Assembly: GCF_002160765.1 (NCBI RefSeq)
Contig: NZ_NFLF01000020.1
Location: 1 to 64,000 of the forward strand
Direction: 5' to 3'
DNA from: Lachnoclostridium sp. An138
GTDB lineage: Bacteria > Bacillota > Clostridia > Lachnospirales > Lachnospiraceae
DNA length: 64,000 nt
A program made the translations under genes and the position numbers. Shown piece by piece: positions 52,867 to 62,274 of this stretch (its first letter is position 1; each line of letters opens with the position of its first letter). The notes below the pieces were generated by a model. That model had not been told where the DNA came from. It ran no database searches and saw only the letters and a list, made by a program, of their open reading frames with translations.

Positions 52867-53838
52867 TTATGCTTTCTTCTTAAAATGAATTCCAAACAGA
52901 TTCAGACTGTTGTGCTGAATACTGTCAAGAACAACAGCCAGCAGGAATACAGAACCTGTAATTACCATCTGTACATATTCGTTGACCCCGGCCAGTGTAA
53001 GTCCATTGGTCAGCATCGTGATCAAGAGGATACCGCCCACAGCTTTGGTTACCTTTCCTTCACCGCCCAGGAAGCTGACACCTCCAATGACCAGCGCAGA
53101 CAAAACATCCATATCCAGAGTAGAACCAGAGGTGGGATTTCCGGAACCCACTCTTCCAGCCATCAGAAGGCCGGCGATGCCGCACATGGCACCGCAGATG
53201 GTATAAGCCGCGATAAAGACACTGTCCGCATTGATTCCTGACAGTCTTGCTGCCTCTCGGTTGCTTCCGGTGGCGAAGATATAGCGTCCAAAATAGGTAT
53301 ACTTGAACATAATACCCATGATAATAATGATCACTGCCGCAAGAATAATCGGTACCGGCAGAAAACCGATGCTTCCCTGATAAAATACCTTAATGCTGTC
53401 AGGAATTCCGGAGATGGGAAGTCCTCCGCACATCAGGTACGCAGCTCCGCTGATAATGGTTGACAGGGCCATCGTTCCGATCATCGGTACAATTTTGGTC
53501 TTGTTAATAATCACTCCCGTGAGAAAGCCTACTGCAATATTAAGCAGGACCGTCAGAAGTATAACCACCGGCCAGGGCAGTTCCATGTGGACTGAAAGAA
53601 TCGCAATCAATACAGAAGACATGGCCACGCAGGCTCCCATGGAAAGATTCAGTCCGCCTACCACTATCAGGCTCATTTCTCCCATGCCCAGAATTCCCAT
53701 GATACAGGACTGGCGGAGAATCGTCAGGATATTGCTGGTCCTGAGAAAGGCGGGATTTTTTACTGCAAATACAATCGCCAGGGCGATCAGAATGATAAAG
53801 ATGGTATATTCTTTGATAATATCAACTGCCTTTTTCAT
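52867..53838 (-). CDS. Sugar ABC transporter permease (RbsC-type, cassette 2)
   Basis: A 323-aa membrane protein starting MKKAVDIIKEYTIFIIL, with VGGLNLSMGACVAM and GLLMAGRVGSGNPTSGSTLDM. The longer frame to 53874 would overlap the ATPase gene, and ATG 53838 has an AAAGAGGTG box. A single permease gene in this cassette suggests a homodimer. It is followed at 9 bp by the HSL esterase. Confidence 0.9.
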   Translation of the reverse strand: MKKAVDIIKEYTIFIILIALAIVFAVKNPAFLRTSNILTILRQSCIMGILGMGEMSLIVVGGLNLSMGACVAMSSVLIAILSVHMELPWPVVILLTVLLNIAVGFLTGVIINKTKIVPMIGTMALSTIISGAAYLMCGGLPISGIPDSIKVFYQGSIGFLPVPIILAAVIIIIMGIMFKYTYFGRYIFATGSNREAARLSGINADSVFIAAYTICGAMCGIAGLLMAGRVGSGNPTSGSTLDMDVLSALVIGGVSFLGGEGKVTKAVGGILLITMLTNGLTLAGVNEYVQMVITGSVFLLAVVLDSIQHNSLNLFGIHFKKKA

Positions 53839-53857
53839 GTAAAGCACCTCTTTCTTC

Positions 53858-55342
53858 TTATTCGCCGGAGGCATAGGTCAGGATCTTTTCCTGTGTATAT
53901 TCCGCGCGTTCCAGCTGTCCGGTCAGTTTTCCTTCATATAAGATCAGCATTCGGTCTGTGATGCCTATCAACTCTTCCATATCCGATGAAATCATGATGA
54001 TACCGCATCCTTTTGACGCCAGCTCATTGATCAAATTGTAAATTTCCTGTTTTGCGGCCACATCAATTCCCCGGGTAGGCTCATCCAAAATCAGCACCCT
54101 GCAGTCATTGGCCAGCCACTTTGCCAGTACTACTTTCTGCTGGTTTCCGCCTGACAGGTTATTGACTTTCTGCTCAGCAGAAGGTGTCTTAATCCTCAGT
54201 GCCTGTATCTCTTCATTTGTGATATCACGTTCTTGTCTGCTGTTCACAAAACCCGCTCTATTTGAAATGCGTTTTAAAATCGGCAGTACTATATTTTCCC
54301 GGATATTCATCCGCAGCAGCGCTCCGTTCAGTTTCCGGTCCTCGGGTACCATTCCGATGCCGGCCTTTACCGCGTCTCTGGGAGACCTGATGTCAGCCTT
54401 TTCTCCGTTGATATAAATTTCTCCGCATTCTTTTCGCGCCGCTCCAAAAATCAGCTGTGCGTATTCTGTACGTCCAGCACCCACCAGACCTCCGAGTCCC
54501 AGCACCTCGCCCTTATGCAGCTGCAGAGAAAACGGCTTTACTCCATTGCCCCCAAGGTCTCTGGTCTCCAACAGTATCTCGGACGTCTCCGTATTCCGTC
54601 TTCCGAAATTCTTTTTCAGTTCACGGCCTACCATATAGGCAATCAGCTGATCCTTCGTCACATCCTTTGTCTCCTGGGTTGTAATGTAACATCCGTCACG
54701 CATAACCGTTACCCTGTCAGCCACTTCATACAGCTCATCCAGCCGGTGGGAAATATATATAATTGTTATCCCTTTCTCCTTCAGCTCTTTGATAATTCGA
54801 AACAGGACCTGCACTTCCCTGTCAGTCAAAGGCGCAGTGGGTTCGTCCATAATAACCAGCTTGGCGCTTTTGGCAATTGTCTTCGCAATCTCTACCAGCT
54901 GCTGATAGGCTGTGGGCAGTGTACGCACCAGGGCAGAAGCTTTGAGATTTTCTACTTTAAACTGATCCAGAATCTCCTGAGCCTTTTTATTCATCAGCTT
55001 TTCGTTCTGAAACAAACCTTTTGTCAGATGCTCTCCCAGGTAAATATTTTCGGCAACACTCAGAGGGGGACAGAGATTAAACTCCTGATAAATAACCCCG
55101 ATTCCGAGCTCCTTAGAGAGCGCCGGTGTCAGCTCCGAATATTCTTTCCCCTCAAAAACAATTGTTCCGGAGTCCGGAGTAATCGCTCCTGCTATCGACT
55201 TGATCAAGGTGGACTTGCCGGCTCCGTTTTCTCCCACCAGCGCATGGCATTCGCCCCTCCGCACTTCCAGAGAAAATTTGTCCAGAGCCGTAACTCCAGG
55301 ATATGTCTTGACCAGATCATGGATTTCCAGAATATTTTCCAT
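53858..55342 (-). CDS. Sugar ABC transporter ATP-binding protein (double ATPase, cassette 2)
   Basis: A 494-aa RbsA/MglA-type double ABC protein. The first domain has Walker A GENGAGKST and Walker B LVIMDEPTAPL. The second has a degenerate P-loop (GGLVGAGRTEYAQ), signature NLSGGNQQKVVLAKW and LILDEPTRGIDVA. It lies 19 bp before the permease gene and 150 bp after the binding-protein gene, with a stem-loop in that gap. Confidence 0.93.
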   Translation of the reverse strand: MENILEIHDLVKTYPGVTALDKFSLEVRRGECHALVGENGAGKSTLIKSIAGAITPDSGTIVFEGKEYSELTPALSKELGIGVIYQEFNLCPPLSVAENIYLGEHLTKGLFQNEKLMNKKAQEILDQFKVENLKASALVRTLPTAYQQLVEIAKTIAKSAKLVIMDEPTAPLTDREVQVLFRIIKELKEKGITIIYISHRLDELYEVADRVTVMRDGCYITTQETKDVTKDQLIAYMVGRELKKNFGRRNTETSEILLETRDLGGNGVKPFSLQLHKGEVLGLGGLVGAGRTEYAQLIFGAARKECGEIYINGEKADIRSPRDAVKAGIGMVPEDRKLNGALLRMNIRENIVLPILKRISNRAGFVNSRQERDITNEEIQALRIKTPSAEQKVNNLSGGNQQKVVLAKWLANDCRVLILDEPTRGIDVAAKQEIYNLINELASKGCGIIMISSDMEELIGITDRMLILYEGKLTGQLERAEYTQEKILTYASGE

Positions 55343-55370
55343 GAATCCTTCTCCTCCTTTTTAAGGTAAG

Positions 55371-55408
55371 ATGCAGGCACAACCGCCTCCGGCGGATTAT
55401 GCCTGCAT
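55371..55408 (-). terminator. Intercistronic stem-loop between binding protein and ATPase genes
   Basis: ATGCAGGCA and TGCCTGCAT, with inner CCGCC/GGCGG, form a perfect hairpin without a T-run. It lies in the 150-bp gap after the binding-protein gene and is probably an attenuator or mRNA-stability element giving more binding protein than transporter. Confidence 0.75.
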
Positions 55409-55491
55409 GATTCAAATTGTCAGAGATGCTTTCCGCAAGGCTGTCTTTTCATGCTGTCAGCCCTGCCTTCTGCTGTCCTGCAGCCGTTCTG

Positions 55492-56490
55492 TTACATCCA
55501 CTCTTCCACATTGTCCGCTGTAATCAGTGTAAAATCTCCCCAATGATCGCCCTTTGCACTTTCATCGCCTTTAGCCAGACCTACTGCAATATCGATAAAT
55601 TCCGGAGCCAGCTTTACAAGTCCCGTATTGATTGTTCCTTTATAGATGCCGCCTTCTGCAATAGCATCCAGAGCTTCGGGATCAGAATCACATCCAAACA
55701 GGCCCAGCGTCTCAGGATCTCCATAACCTGCTGCCTGGAACGCCTGATATACGCCGCATAACCCGGAGTCATTGATTGCACAGACAAGGTTCAGATCATA
55801 GCCGCACTGAGTAAAGTTCTCGCCTGCTGTTACACCATTATCAGTTGTTCCTCCTTCTGCTTCCACAACCCAGTCGATAGTTGCTTCGCAGAGCTCATCA
55901 AGAGCCGCTTTATATCCTTCTTCACGAGTCAGCAGGAAGTCCGCGGACGGATAGTTATTGCTGGCAGCATATACCGTATCGCCTGCTCCAAAGTTTTCAT
56001 TTACCCAATTAGCCGCATTGGTTCCGATAGCATATCCCAGATCGTAATTATCCCAGCCATAGTAAGCATCATCGCCTTCGATCTTTGTGTCGTAAGAAAA
56101 CCATGGAATTCCTGCCTCCTGGCAGTTCTTCATGCTTTCTGCAAAGGTATCAGCACTGGTCACATGAACAATCAGGCAGTCAACACCCATCGCAATGTAA
56201 TTATCGATGGCTTCCAGCTGAGCATCCGTCTGCTCCTGTGCGCTGTACAGAAAATTCACTCCTATCTCATCACAGTATTCCTGCATGGCCGTCACCTGGT
56301 CGCGGAATATCTGCGTAGTCAGAGCATTCGTAGAATAGGCAATTGTAATGTCACTATTTTCTTTTGCGCCGCTGTCCCCGGAATCCGCAGCTTCACTCTG
56401 AGAATCCGTACTTGTCTCCGCACCTCCGCTGCAGGCTGTCAGCGACATCCCCAGTGCCAAAACCAACAGTAATGCCATAAGCTTTTTCAT
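55492..56490 (-). CDS. Sugar ABC transporter substrate-binding lipoprotein (cassette 2)
   Basis: A 332-aa protein with signal peptide and lipobox (LGMSLTACSGG). A Ser/Asp/Glu linker follows, then an RbsB-type fold (DITIAYSTNALTTQIFRDQV, MGVDCLIVHVTSADTFAESM, LGLFGCDSDPEALDAIAEG). First gene of the second leftward transporter operon, with a promoter at 56570-56598 and the ROK regulator upstream. The ligand is unknown. Confidence 0.92.
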   Translation of the reverse strand: MKKLMALLLVLALGMSLTACSGGAETSTDSQSEAADSGDSGAKENSDITIAYSTNALTTQIFRDQVTAMQEYCDEIGVNFLYSAQEQTDAQLEAIDNYIAMGVDCLIVHVTSADTFAESMKNCQEAGIPWFSYDTKIEGDDAYYGWDNYDLGYAIGTNAANWVNENFGAGDTVYAASNNYPSADFLLTREEGYKAALDELCEATIDWVVEAEGGTTDNGVTAGENFTQCGYDLNLVCAINDSGLCGVYQAFQAAGYGDPETLGLFGCDSDPEALDAIAEGGIYKGTINTGLVKLAPEFIDIAVGLAKGDESAKGDHWGDFTLITADNVEEWM

Positions 56491-56569
56491 TTCGTAGTCC
56501 TCCTTTTTCTTCTCGAATTGGTATACTTTCTTTCGCTCGTTTATATACCTGCTTTATTAAGATACTTTA

Positions 56570-56598
56570 TTTATACCACATTTTGCACTAAAATTCAA
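56570..56598 (-). promoter_or_regulatory. Promoter of ABC cassette 2
   Basis: On the minus strand TTGAAT (56598-56593), a 17-base spacer and TATAAA (56575-56570) lie about 80 bp upstream of the binding-protein start codon. It lies in the gap after the ROK gene, which may provide the operator-binding protein. Confidence 0.5.
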
Positions 56599-56711
56599 TA
56601 TTGTTTTGGCATTCTACTGTCTTTTTGTCTATTTGTACAAAGAATCCCGCGAGCTCACTTCGTTATTTCGCTCACATTTGTGCTAAATATCCAAATTTGA
56701 TACACAGTTTT

Positions 56712-57833
56712 TTACAATTTCTCAATGAACTGTTCGATAAAATGAAGGGCTCCTCCCACCGCTGCCGCCTCTTCTCGGTACCGGCTGAGAAAAACAAATT
56801 CTTTCGATTCATCAAAAATATTATGTCTGATAATTTTCTCCTTTAATTGAGACAAATAGGGAGCCAGATAACTGCCCACGTATCCGCCTATCACAATATC
56901 CAGATCCGTGAAAATATGAAGATTGTAAACCATAAGAGCCAGCATATCCAGGTACTCATCGAAAACTTCTGCAAGCCGGGAATCTCCTTCCTCCAGCCGC
57001 GCAAAAAATGTTTCCACTCTTCCGCCCGCCTGCTCAGCCAAAACCCGGGCAGAACAATAGGCATCAAAATGTCCGCGGCGTCCGCAGTAGCACTTTTTCC
57101 CGCCGGGAACCAGGCAGATGTGTCCGATTTCTCCACCTCGTATGTTTTTCCCTTCCACAATTTTCTTATCAATCACCATAGAACCGCCCACCGTATTACT
57201 CAGCATTACATAGACAAAGCTGTCCGGCATATTTTCGGAATAACATTCCGCCATACAGCAGGCCGTTCCATCATTTACAAACATATATGGGTACTGAATA
57301 TCTTTCGATATATTCAGGCGCATGGGAGTTTTCAGTTCAAAGATATGCGAATATTCCAGCCATCTCTGATTTTTGCTTACGATACCAGGCATAGAGCAGC
57401 TTTGGCCTACCAGGCTGTCGTTTTCAATTCCATATTTTTTCAAGAACTCTCGTTTTCTCTGCACCAGGCCATGATAATAGGTGAGCAGATTCGCAAACTC
57501 ATACTCCTGCCTTTCACCCGCTATAATTTCTCCACGCAGATTCACTACCACAAAATATACATGATTTTTTGTAATATCTATTCCAAGAGACAGCCTGGCA
57601 TTCTCTATGAGCTGAAGGGCAATGGCAGGCCGGCCTCCATTGGAAGCCTGCATGCCGATTTCGCAGAGCAGCCCCGCCTCCAGAAGTTCGCCCACTATCA
57701 GCCCCACCGTCGGAAGGCTCAGCTGCAGAGCAGCGGCAATTTCCGGCTTTGTAGCCGTATCTCTTCGGATCATATATCTCAGAATCCTTTTTTTATTTTG
57801 TCTTTTTACTTCTGCACTGCTTAATTTTTTCAT
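56712..57833 (-). CDS. ROK-family transcriptional regulator
   Basis: A 373-aa protein with an N-terminal winged HTH (KRQNKKRILRYMIRR, KPEIAAALQLSLPTVGLIVGEL) and a sugar-kinase-like ROK domain. Active-site-like VNDGTACCMAE is present. The zinc motif reads GHICLVPGGKKCYCGRRGHFD: two Cys are kept, but the usual GCLE at the end is replaced by GHFD, so the last Cys and the Glu are lost. Such changes occur in regulators without kinase activity. It lies just upstream of ABC cassette 2 on the same strand and probably represses it. Confidence 0.88.
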   Translation of the reverse strand: MKKLSSAEVKRQNKKRILRYMIRRDTATKPEIAAALQLSLPTVGLIVGELLEAGLLCEIGMQASNGGRPAIALQLIENARLSLGIDITKNHVYFVVVNLRGEIIAGERQEYEFANLLTYYHGLVQRKREFLKKYGIENDSLVGQSCSMPGIVSKNQRWLEYSHIFELKTPMRLNISKDIQYPYMFVNDGTACCMAECYSENMPDSFVYVMLSNTVGGSMVIDKKIVEGKNIRGGEIGHICLVPGGKKCYCGRRGHFDAYCSARVLAEQAGGRVETFFARLEEGDSRLAEVFDEYLDMLALMVYNLHIFTDLDIVIGGYVGSYLAPYLSQLKEKIIRHNIFDESKEFVFLSRYREEAAAVGGALHFIEQFIEKL

Positions 57834-57880
57834 TTATTTCACTCTTACTCCAAACAGAAAATTTCCGGCAGTTTGTAATT

Positions 57881-58858
57881 TTATTCCCCCACCGGGAACA
57901 GCAGCTTCTGATTTTCCTCCGTATACATATTTTCCTTCGTAATCAGCTCAGAGCCGGAATCTACATACGCTTCCACCTTTTCGCCCCGGGCGGCCCGGAC
58001 GGCTGCCTCCACGCCCAGATAGCCCATATTGAAGGGCTTCTGGATGGCCAGAGCCTCGTAGACTCCCTCTTCCAGGAGCTGTATCTGTTCCTGAGAGCTG
58101 TCGATGCCTGCCATCCGGATGCTGTCTGACAGTCCCTGCTCCTTGACTGCCCGGGCAGCGCCTACGGCGGAATATTCGTTGAGCCCCACAATCATATTCA
58201 TGTCCGGATACTTCTCCAGAAGCCCGCAGGTCAGCTCGTAAGCCCGTTCCGTGTCGGAATCACAGAATACAATCTCCGCCACCTGGTCTCCCGCCCCGCC
58301 AAGGCCGGCACGGAAGCCTTCCTCCCGGCCTGTGGCTGTAGAGCTTCCCTGCACATGGCCCACGATTCCAATCACAGTGTCTTCCTCCACAAACTGCTTC
58401 ATATAGCTTCCCATCTTATAGCCCAGCTCATAATTGTCGGTGGCCACCACCGCTTTTCCTGTCTCCTCTTCCATAGTCGAATCCAGCAGCACCAGAGTGA
58501 TGCCCGCCTCCTCAATCTGCCGCGCGTAGGGCAGGGTCTCATCGCTGCTGCAGGGGGCCAGGACAATGGCGTCCGGTTTCCGGGCAACCGCGTCCAGTAT
58601 CATCTGGTTCTGGGACTCCACATCCTGTTCCCGCTCCGGTCCCACGGCAGTCAGCACGGCATTGTACTCCTGGGCCGCCATTTCCCCGCCCTGATATACG
58701 GAGGTCCAGAAATCCGTATCATCCATGGCTTTCTGAATCAGAACAATCTCATAGGGCTCCTGCTTTGACAGGGTCCTGTTCCACAGAAGCACAGCGAGAG
58801 CCGCGCAGACCAGAAGCCCGGCTGACAGAAATCCGATTTTAATTCCGTGTCTTTTCAT
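57881..58858 (-). CDS. Membrane-anchored sugar-binding protein linked to the two-component system
   Basis: The 325-aa product has an uncleaved-looking N-terminal membrane anchor (IKIGFLSAGLLVCAALAVLLW) without a lipobox Cys, followed by an RbsB-like binding fold (VLIQKAMDDTDFWTSVYQGG, PDAIVLAPCSSDETL, MAGIDSSQEQIQLLEEG). ATG 58858 has an AAGGAGGCGG box and overlaps the kinase stop by 20 bp. In similar Firmicutes loci such a protein presents sugar to the YesM-type kinase. It is likely the sensor subunit, not a transporter part. Confidence 0.85.
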   Translation of the reverse strand: MKRHGIKIGFLSAGLLVCAALAVLLWNRTLSKQEPYEIVLIQKAMDDTDFWTSVYQGGEMAAQEYNAVLTAVGPEREQDVESQNQMILDAVARKPDAIVLAPCSSDETLPYARQIEEAGITLVLLDSTMEEETGKAVVATDNYELGYKMGSYMKQFVEEDTVIGIVGHVQGSSTATGREEGFRAGLGGAGDQVAEIVFCDSDTERAYELTCGLLEKYPDMNMIVGLNEYSAVGAARAVKEQGLSDSIRMAGIDSSQEQIQLLEEGVYEALAIQKPFNMGYLGVEAAVRAARGEKVEAYVDSGSELITKENMYTEENQKLLFPVGE

Positions 58859-60629
58859 CCGGTTCCGCCTCCTTTCTGCCTGGGAGCCGTATGACAGCCA
58901 GTGTGCCCCGTCCCGGTTCACTTTCGAAGCTCAGACCGTATTCCGCGCCGTAAAACAGACGGATTCTTTCCTGAACATTCTGCACTCCGACACCGTTGGA
59001 CTTGGTATCGCGTACATGCTTCTCGAAGATATGGGCCAAGGTATCCTGATCCATTCCCTTTCCGTCATCCCGGACCTCCAGCACGATATCCGTGCCCACA
59101 CGGCAACCCCGGATCTCAATCAGGCCCTTTCCTTCCTTATATTTGATTCCATGATAGATGGCATTTTCCACCAGGGGCTGAAGCACCAGCTTCACAGTCT
59201 CTTCCTGACAGATGTCCGGCTCCACCTCTATCCTGTATTCCAGCTTATCCTTATACCGCATTTTCTGAATGGTCAGATAAGCCTCTGTATAATCTATCTC
59301 CTCCGCGATAGTCACGACCTCCCGCTCGTTGCTGATGCTCCTGCGCAGCAGACGGGCCAGGGAAGAAGTCATTTTTACCACTTCCTGATTCTTTCCCCAT
59401 TCTGCCATCCAGATGATGGAGTCCAGTGTATTATAGAGAAAATGCGGATTGATCTGCGACTGAAGTACTTTGAGCTCATATTTGCGTTTCGCCTTCTGCT
59501 CTTCCTCGCTCTGTTCCATGAGCTTCTGGATCTCGCTGGTCATGGTGTTGAAATTTCGCGTCAGGCGGCCTATCTCATTGTTGTCCCGGGCCTCCAGAGC
59601 CGCGCTCGAAAAGTTTCCTTTTTCCACCTCTTTCATGGAAAGCTCCAGAGCTTTAAGCGGCCTGGTGATCTGATCCGACAGCAGAAACGCCAGAAACATG
59701 GCCACCGCAAGCAGTCCCAGCGCTACCAGAAGATACGTCGCCCGGGCCTCGTCCGCCCTTTTCATCAGTTCTGATACATAGGAAACACCCACCACAATCC
59801 AGCCCGTGGCCTCGGAACGGGAAACCGTATACAGCCGCCCGTCGTCCGTCAGAAATGAGGACACCTCCGTATCCATAACCTCGGAAATCAACTCTTCCTT
59901 CATTCCACTGTAGATGAGCTGCTGCTGCGGATGGTAGACGATTCCGCCGTCCTTATCCAGAATATAGATATAGCCCTTGTCTCCCAGGCTGATACGCTCG
60001 CAGAGATCACTGATGGCATTATAGTTAAGGTCCACAAAAAATACTCCGTGGACTCCCGGGCTTGCGTTATTCGTGATGCTGCGGCTTAGGGTCACAACCC
60101 AGTCATATTTTCCCGCAATGGCATTCTGCACGTGGGAAGTAGAGATTACAGCCTGTCCTCCGGCGTCCAGCGCCTCCTGATACCATTCCAGCTCCTCTGT
60201 CTCTGTATAGGGGTTCAGCGTATCTCTGCCGTCATTGATCATCGGAGATCTTCTGTCCGGAAGAAGCGCAATGTTCGTGATATCCTCACGTGTACTTGAA
60301 ACCGTCTGGAACAGTGTCACGATTCTTTCCTGAAGCTCTTCCGAACGTTCCGGAGTCAGATTTTCCGTAAACAGATAGTCTCTTACGTCAGAGTTGTGTG
60401 TCACGATGAAGGAAATATTTTCCATATAACTGATATAAGAATCGATGTCATTGTTTACCTGGCCAATCAGCTGGGATGTATATTCCGTAGAGTTATCCAG
60501 CACCGTGTCTTCCGTATACTGCAGAGAAATGATGAAATAGGTAAGCAGGGCAAATACCACCAGCACGCCGAAGGATACCACAATGGAGGTCCGGACACTG
60601 CGGAACCGCATCAGCAGATTTTTTTTCAT
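58839..60629 (-). CDS. YesM-type sensor histidine kinase
   Basis: A 596-aa membrane kinase. It has a first membrane segment at about 14-35, an extracellular dCache-like region to about 290, a second segment (TYLLVALGLLAVAMFLAFLL), a HAMP region, the LytS/YesM-type kinase motif SQINPHFLYNTLDSI with the phospho-His, and an ATPase end (VLQPLVENAIYHGIK, VRDDGKGM, GVGVQNVQERIRL). Its start overlaps the response-regulator stop by 4 bp. It pairs with the YesN-type regulator upstream and the binding protein downstream. Confidence 0.93.
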   Translation of the reverse strand: MKKNLLMRFRSVRTSIVVSFGVLVVFALLTYFIISLQYTEDTVLDNSTEYTSQLIGQVNNDIDSYISYMENISFIVTHNSDVRDYLFTENLTPERSEELQERIVTLFQTVSSTREDITNIALLPDRRSPMINDGRDTLNPYTETEELEWYQEALDAGGQAVISTSHVQNAIAGKYDWVVTLSRSITNNASPGVHGVFFVDLNYNAISDLCERISLGDKGYIYILDKDGGIVYHPQQQLIYSGMKEELISEVMDTEVSSFLTDDGRLYTVSRSEATGWIVVGVSYVSELMKRADEARATYLLVALGLLAVAMFLAFLLSDQITRPLKALELSMKEVEKGNFSSAALEARDNNEIGRLTRNFNTMTSEIQKLMEQSEEEQKAKRKYELKVLQSQINPHFLYNTLDSIIWMAEWGKNQEVVKMTSSLARLLRRSISNEREVVTIAEEIDYTEAYLTIQKMRYKDKLEYRIEVEPDICQEETVKLVLQPLVENAIYHGIKYKEGKGLIEIRGCRVGTDIVLEVRDDGKGMDQDTLAHIFEKHVRDTKSNGVGVQNVQERIRLFYGAEYGLSFESEPGRGTLAVIRLPGRKEAEPDEKTRN

Positions 60630-62239
60630 CTTTTCCGTTTCTCCTTCGCGTATTCCGTGGGCGTCTTTCCGGTGGCTTTTTTAAATGCAATGCTGAAATA
60701 ATGCGGATCGGAAAATCCCACCTCTTCAGCCACCTCATAGGCCCGCTTTGACGTATTTTCCAAAAGGCTCCGTGCTTTTTCCATGCGCTTCCTCGTAAGA
60801 GCCTCGATAAACGTCTCCCCTGTATGAGTCTTGAAAAGCGTACTGAAATAACTGGTACTCATAGCCAGATGACTGCAGACGGAATTCAGGCTCACATCGG
60901 TATTCATATAATTCTGATCGATATATTCCAGCGCCCTCATGGCCTGCTTCTTCCCGTAGCTGTCTCTCTGTTCATTGAGAAGCCTGGACAGGCTGCAGCA
61001 GATGGCAATCACGTCCGTAGCCATATCCCGGAGCCGCTCGTAGGTATAGAGCCGGTTCATCAGTTCCTTCTCTTCCTGCAGAATCTGATTTTCCTGCTCC
61101 TCCGCCAGCTCCGCCGCGTTCACCACGGTAAGCAGAAGATTCTGCATATAAATAATCGCGCGGTTGCGGTTCGTGCGGGATTCCCGGATCTCCTGGGCAA
61201 AATCCCGGACCGTATGCTCAATCTCTTTCTCATCCCCAGCCTTCACGCTCTGCCAGACCTTATCCGCCCAGTGGGACACGTCGATGGGCGTACTCTTCCT
61301 GGTATCCAGAAGGCCGCAGCGCAGCACCTGATTGCCTCCCATCAGCCACTTGAGTTCCAGAGCCGCCTTTGCTTTCTCAAAGGACTGGTAGAGCTTTGAA
61401 AGCTGCTTCACCGCCTCTCCCACGCCTACTGTGGTCTCAATCAGAAGCAGATCCCGGATCGTGCCGCGCACGGCGGCCAGCACCTCTTCCATATCCGCCT
61501 TCAGTTCTTTTCCTTCTGTCCCGCAGAAAATAATCACTGTCTTGGCGTCCAGGTTCTGAAATACCACGCCCAGCTTTTTCTGTTCTATCAGCTCCTGGGT
61601 AATATTAAAAATGGAAAAGAGCGCAAGCTCATCCCGTACTCCCGGATAACGGTTCAGAAACGGCGACAAATCGTCTCCTTCCACAATTGCCGTATTAAAA
61701 ACAGAACCCGGAAGAGAAATATCCAGCTCTCTCATTTTCTCCTCCAGGTCCTCAGGCCGTTCGTCACCACGCAGAAGGCTGTTCAGAAAACGTCCCCGCA
61801 GCAACGGCTTATTGACACGGTAAGCTCCCTTCAGTTTTTTCAGAGTTTCGCTCTTTGCCCGCGTCTCATCCAGGCTCGCCCTGGCCTTTTCCAGCACTTC
61901 CGTAAGCTCCGCAGGCGTAACCGGCTTCAGGATGTATTCCATCACCTGATAGCGCACCGCCTGTTTCGCGTATTCAAATTCATCATAGCCGCTGATAATC
62001 ACCGTCCGCGTATCCGGACAGTTCTCATGGATATAACGGGCCAGCTCAATCCCGTCCACATAAGGCATGCAGATATCTGTGAGAACCAGATCCGGCGGAT
62101 TATTTCTGATTACCTCCATCGCCTCTCTTCCGTTCTCACAGTCTGCTATCAGCTCAAACCCCATCTCTTTCCAGTGGATATTCTCCCGAATCGCTTCGCG
62201 GATCAGGATCTCGTCATCCACCAGCAGTACCTTATACAT
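60626..62239 (-). CDS. YesN-type response regulator with AraC DNA-binding domain
   Basis: A 537-aa regulator with a receiver domain (VLLVDDEILIREAI, LVLTDICMPYVDG with the phospho-Asp, ILKPVTPAEL). A long middle region follows, and the C-terminal AraC HTH has VSLNSVCSHLAMSTSYFSTLFK and YEVAEEVGFSDPHYFSIAFKK. ATG 62239 is the natural family start; an upstream in-frame ATG at 62257 adds six residues. It lies 35 bp after the DUF1002 gene. Its target is probably a nearby sugar-uptake operon such as cassette 2 (inference). Confidence 0.93.
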   Translation of the reverse strand: MYKVLLVDDEILIREAIRENIHWKEMGFELIADCENGREAMEVIRNNPPDLVLTDICMPYVDGIELARYIHENCPDTRTVIISGYDEFEYAKQAVRYQVMEYILKPVTPAELTEVLEKARASLDETRAKSETLKKLKGAYRVNKPLLRGRFLNSLLRGDERPEDLEEKMRELDISLPGSVFNTAIVEGDDLSPFLNRYPGVRDELALFSIFNITQELIEQKKLGVVFQNLDAKTVIIFCGTEGKELKADMEEVLAAVRGTIRDLLLIETTVGVGEAVKQLSKLYQSFEKAKAALELKWLMGGNQVLRCGLLDTRKSTPIDVSHWADKVWQSVKAGDEKEIEHTVRDFAQEIRESRTNRNRAIIYMQNLLLTVVNAAELAEEQENQILQEEKELMNRLYTYERLRDMATDVIAICCSLSRLLNEQRDSYGKKQAMRALEYIDQNYMNTDVSLNSVCSHLAMSTSYFSTLFKTHTGETFIEALTRKRMEKARSLLENTSKRAYEVAEEVGFSDPHYFSIAFKKATGKTPTEYAKEKRKR

Positions 62240-62274
62240 CCCCTGCAGTTCCCCCAATACCTTTTTCCGTCTCT

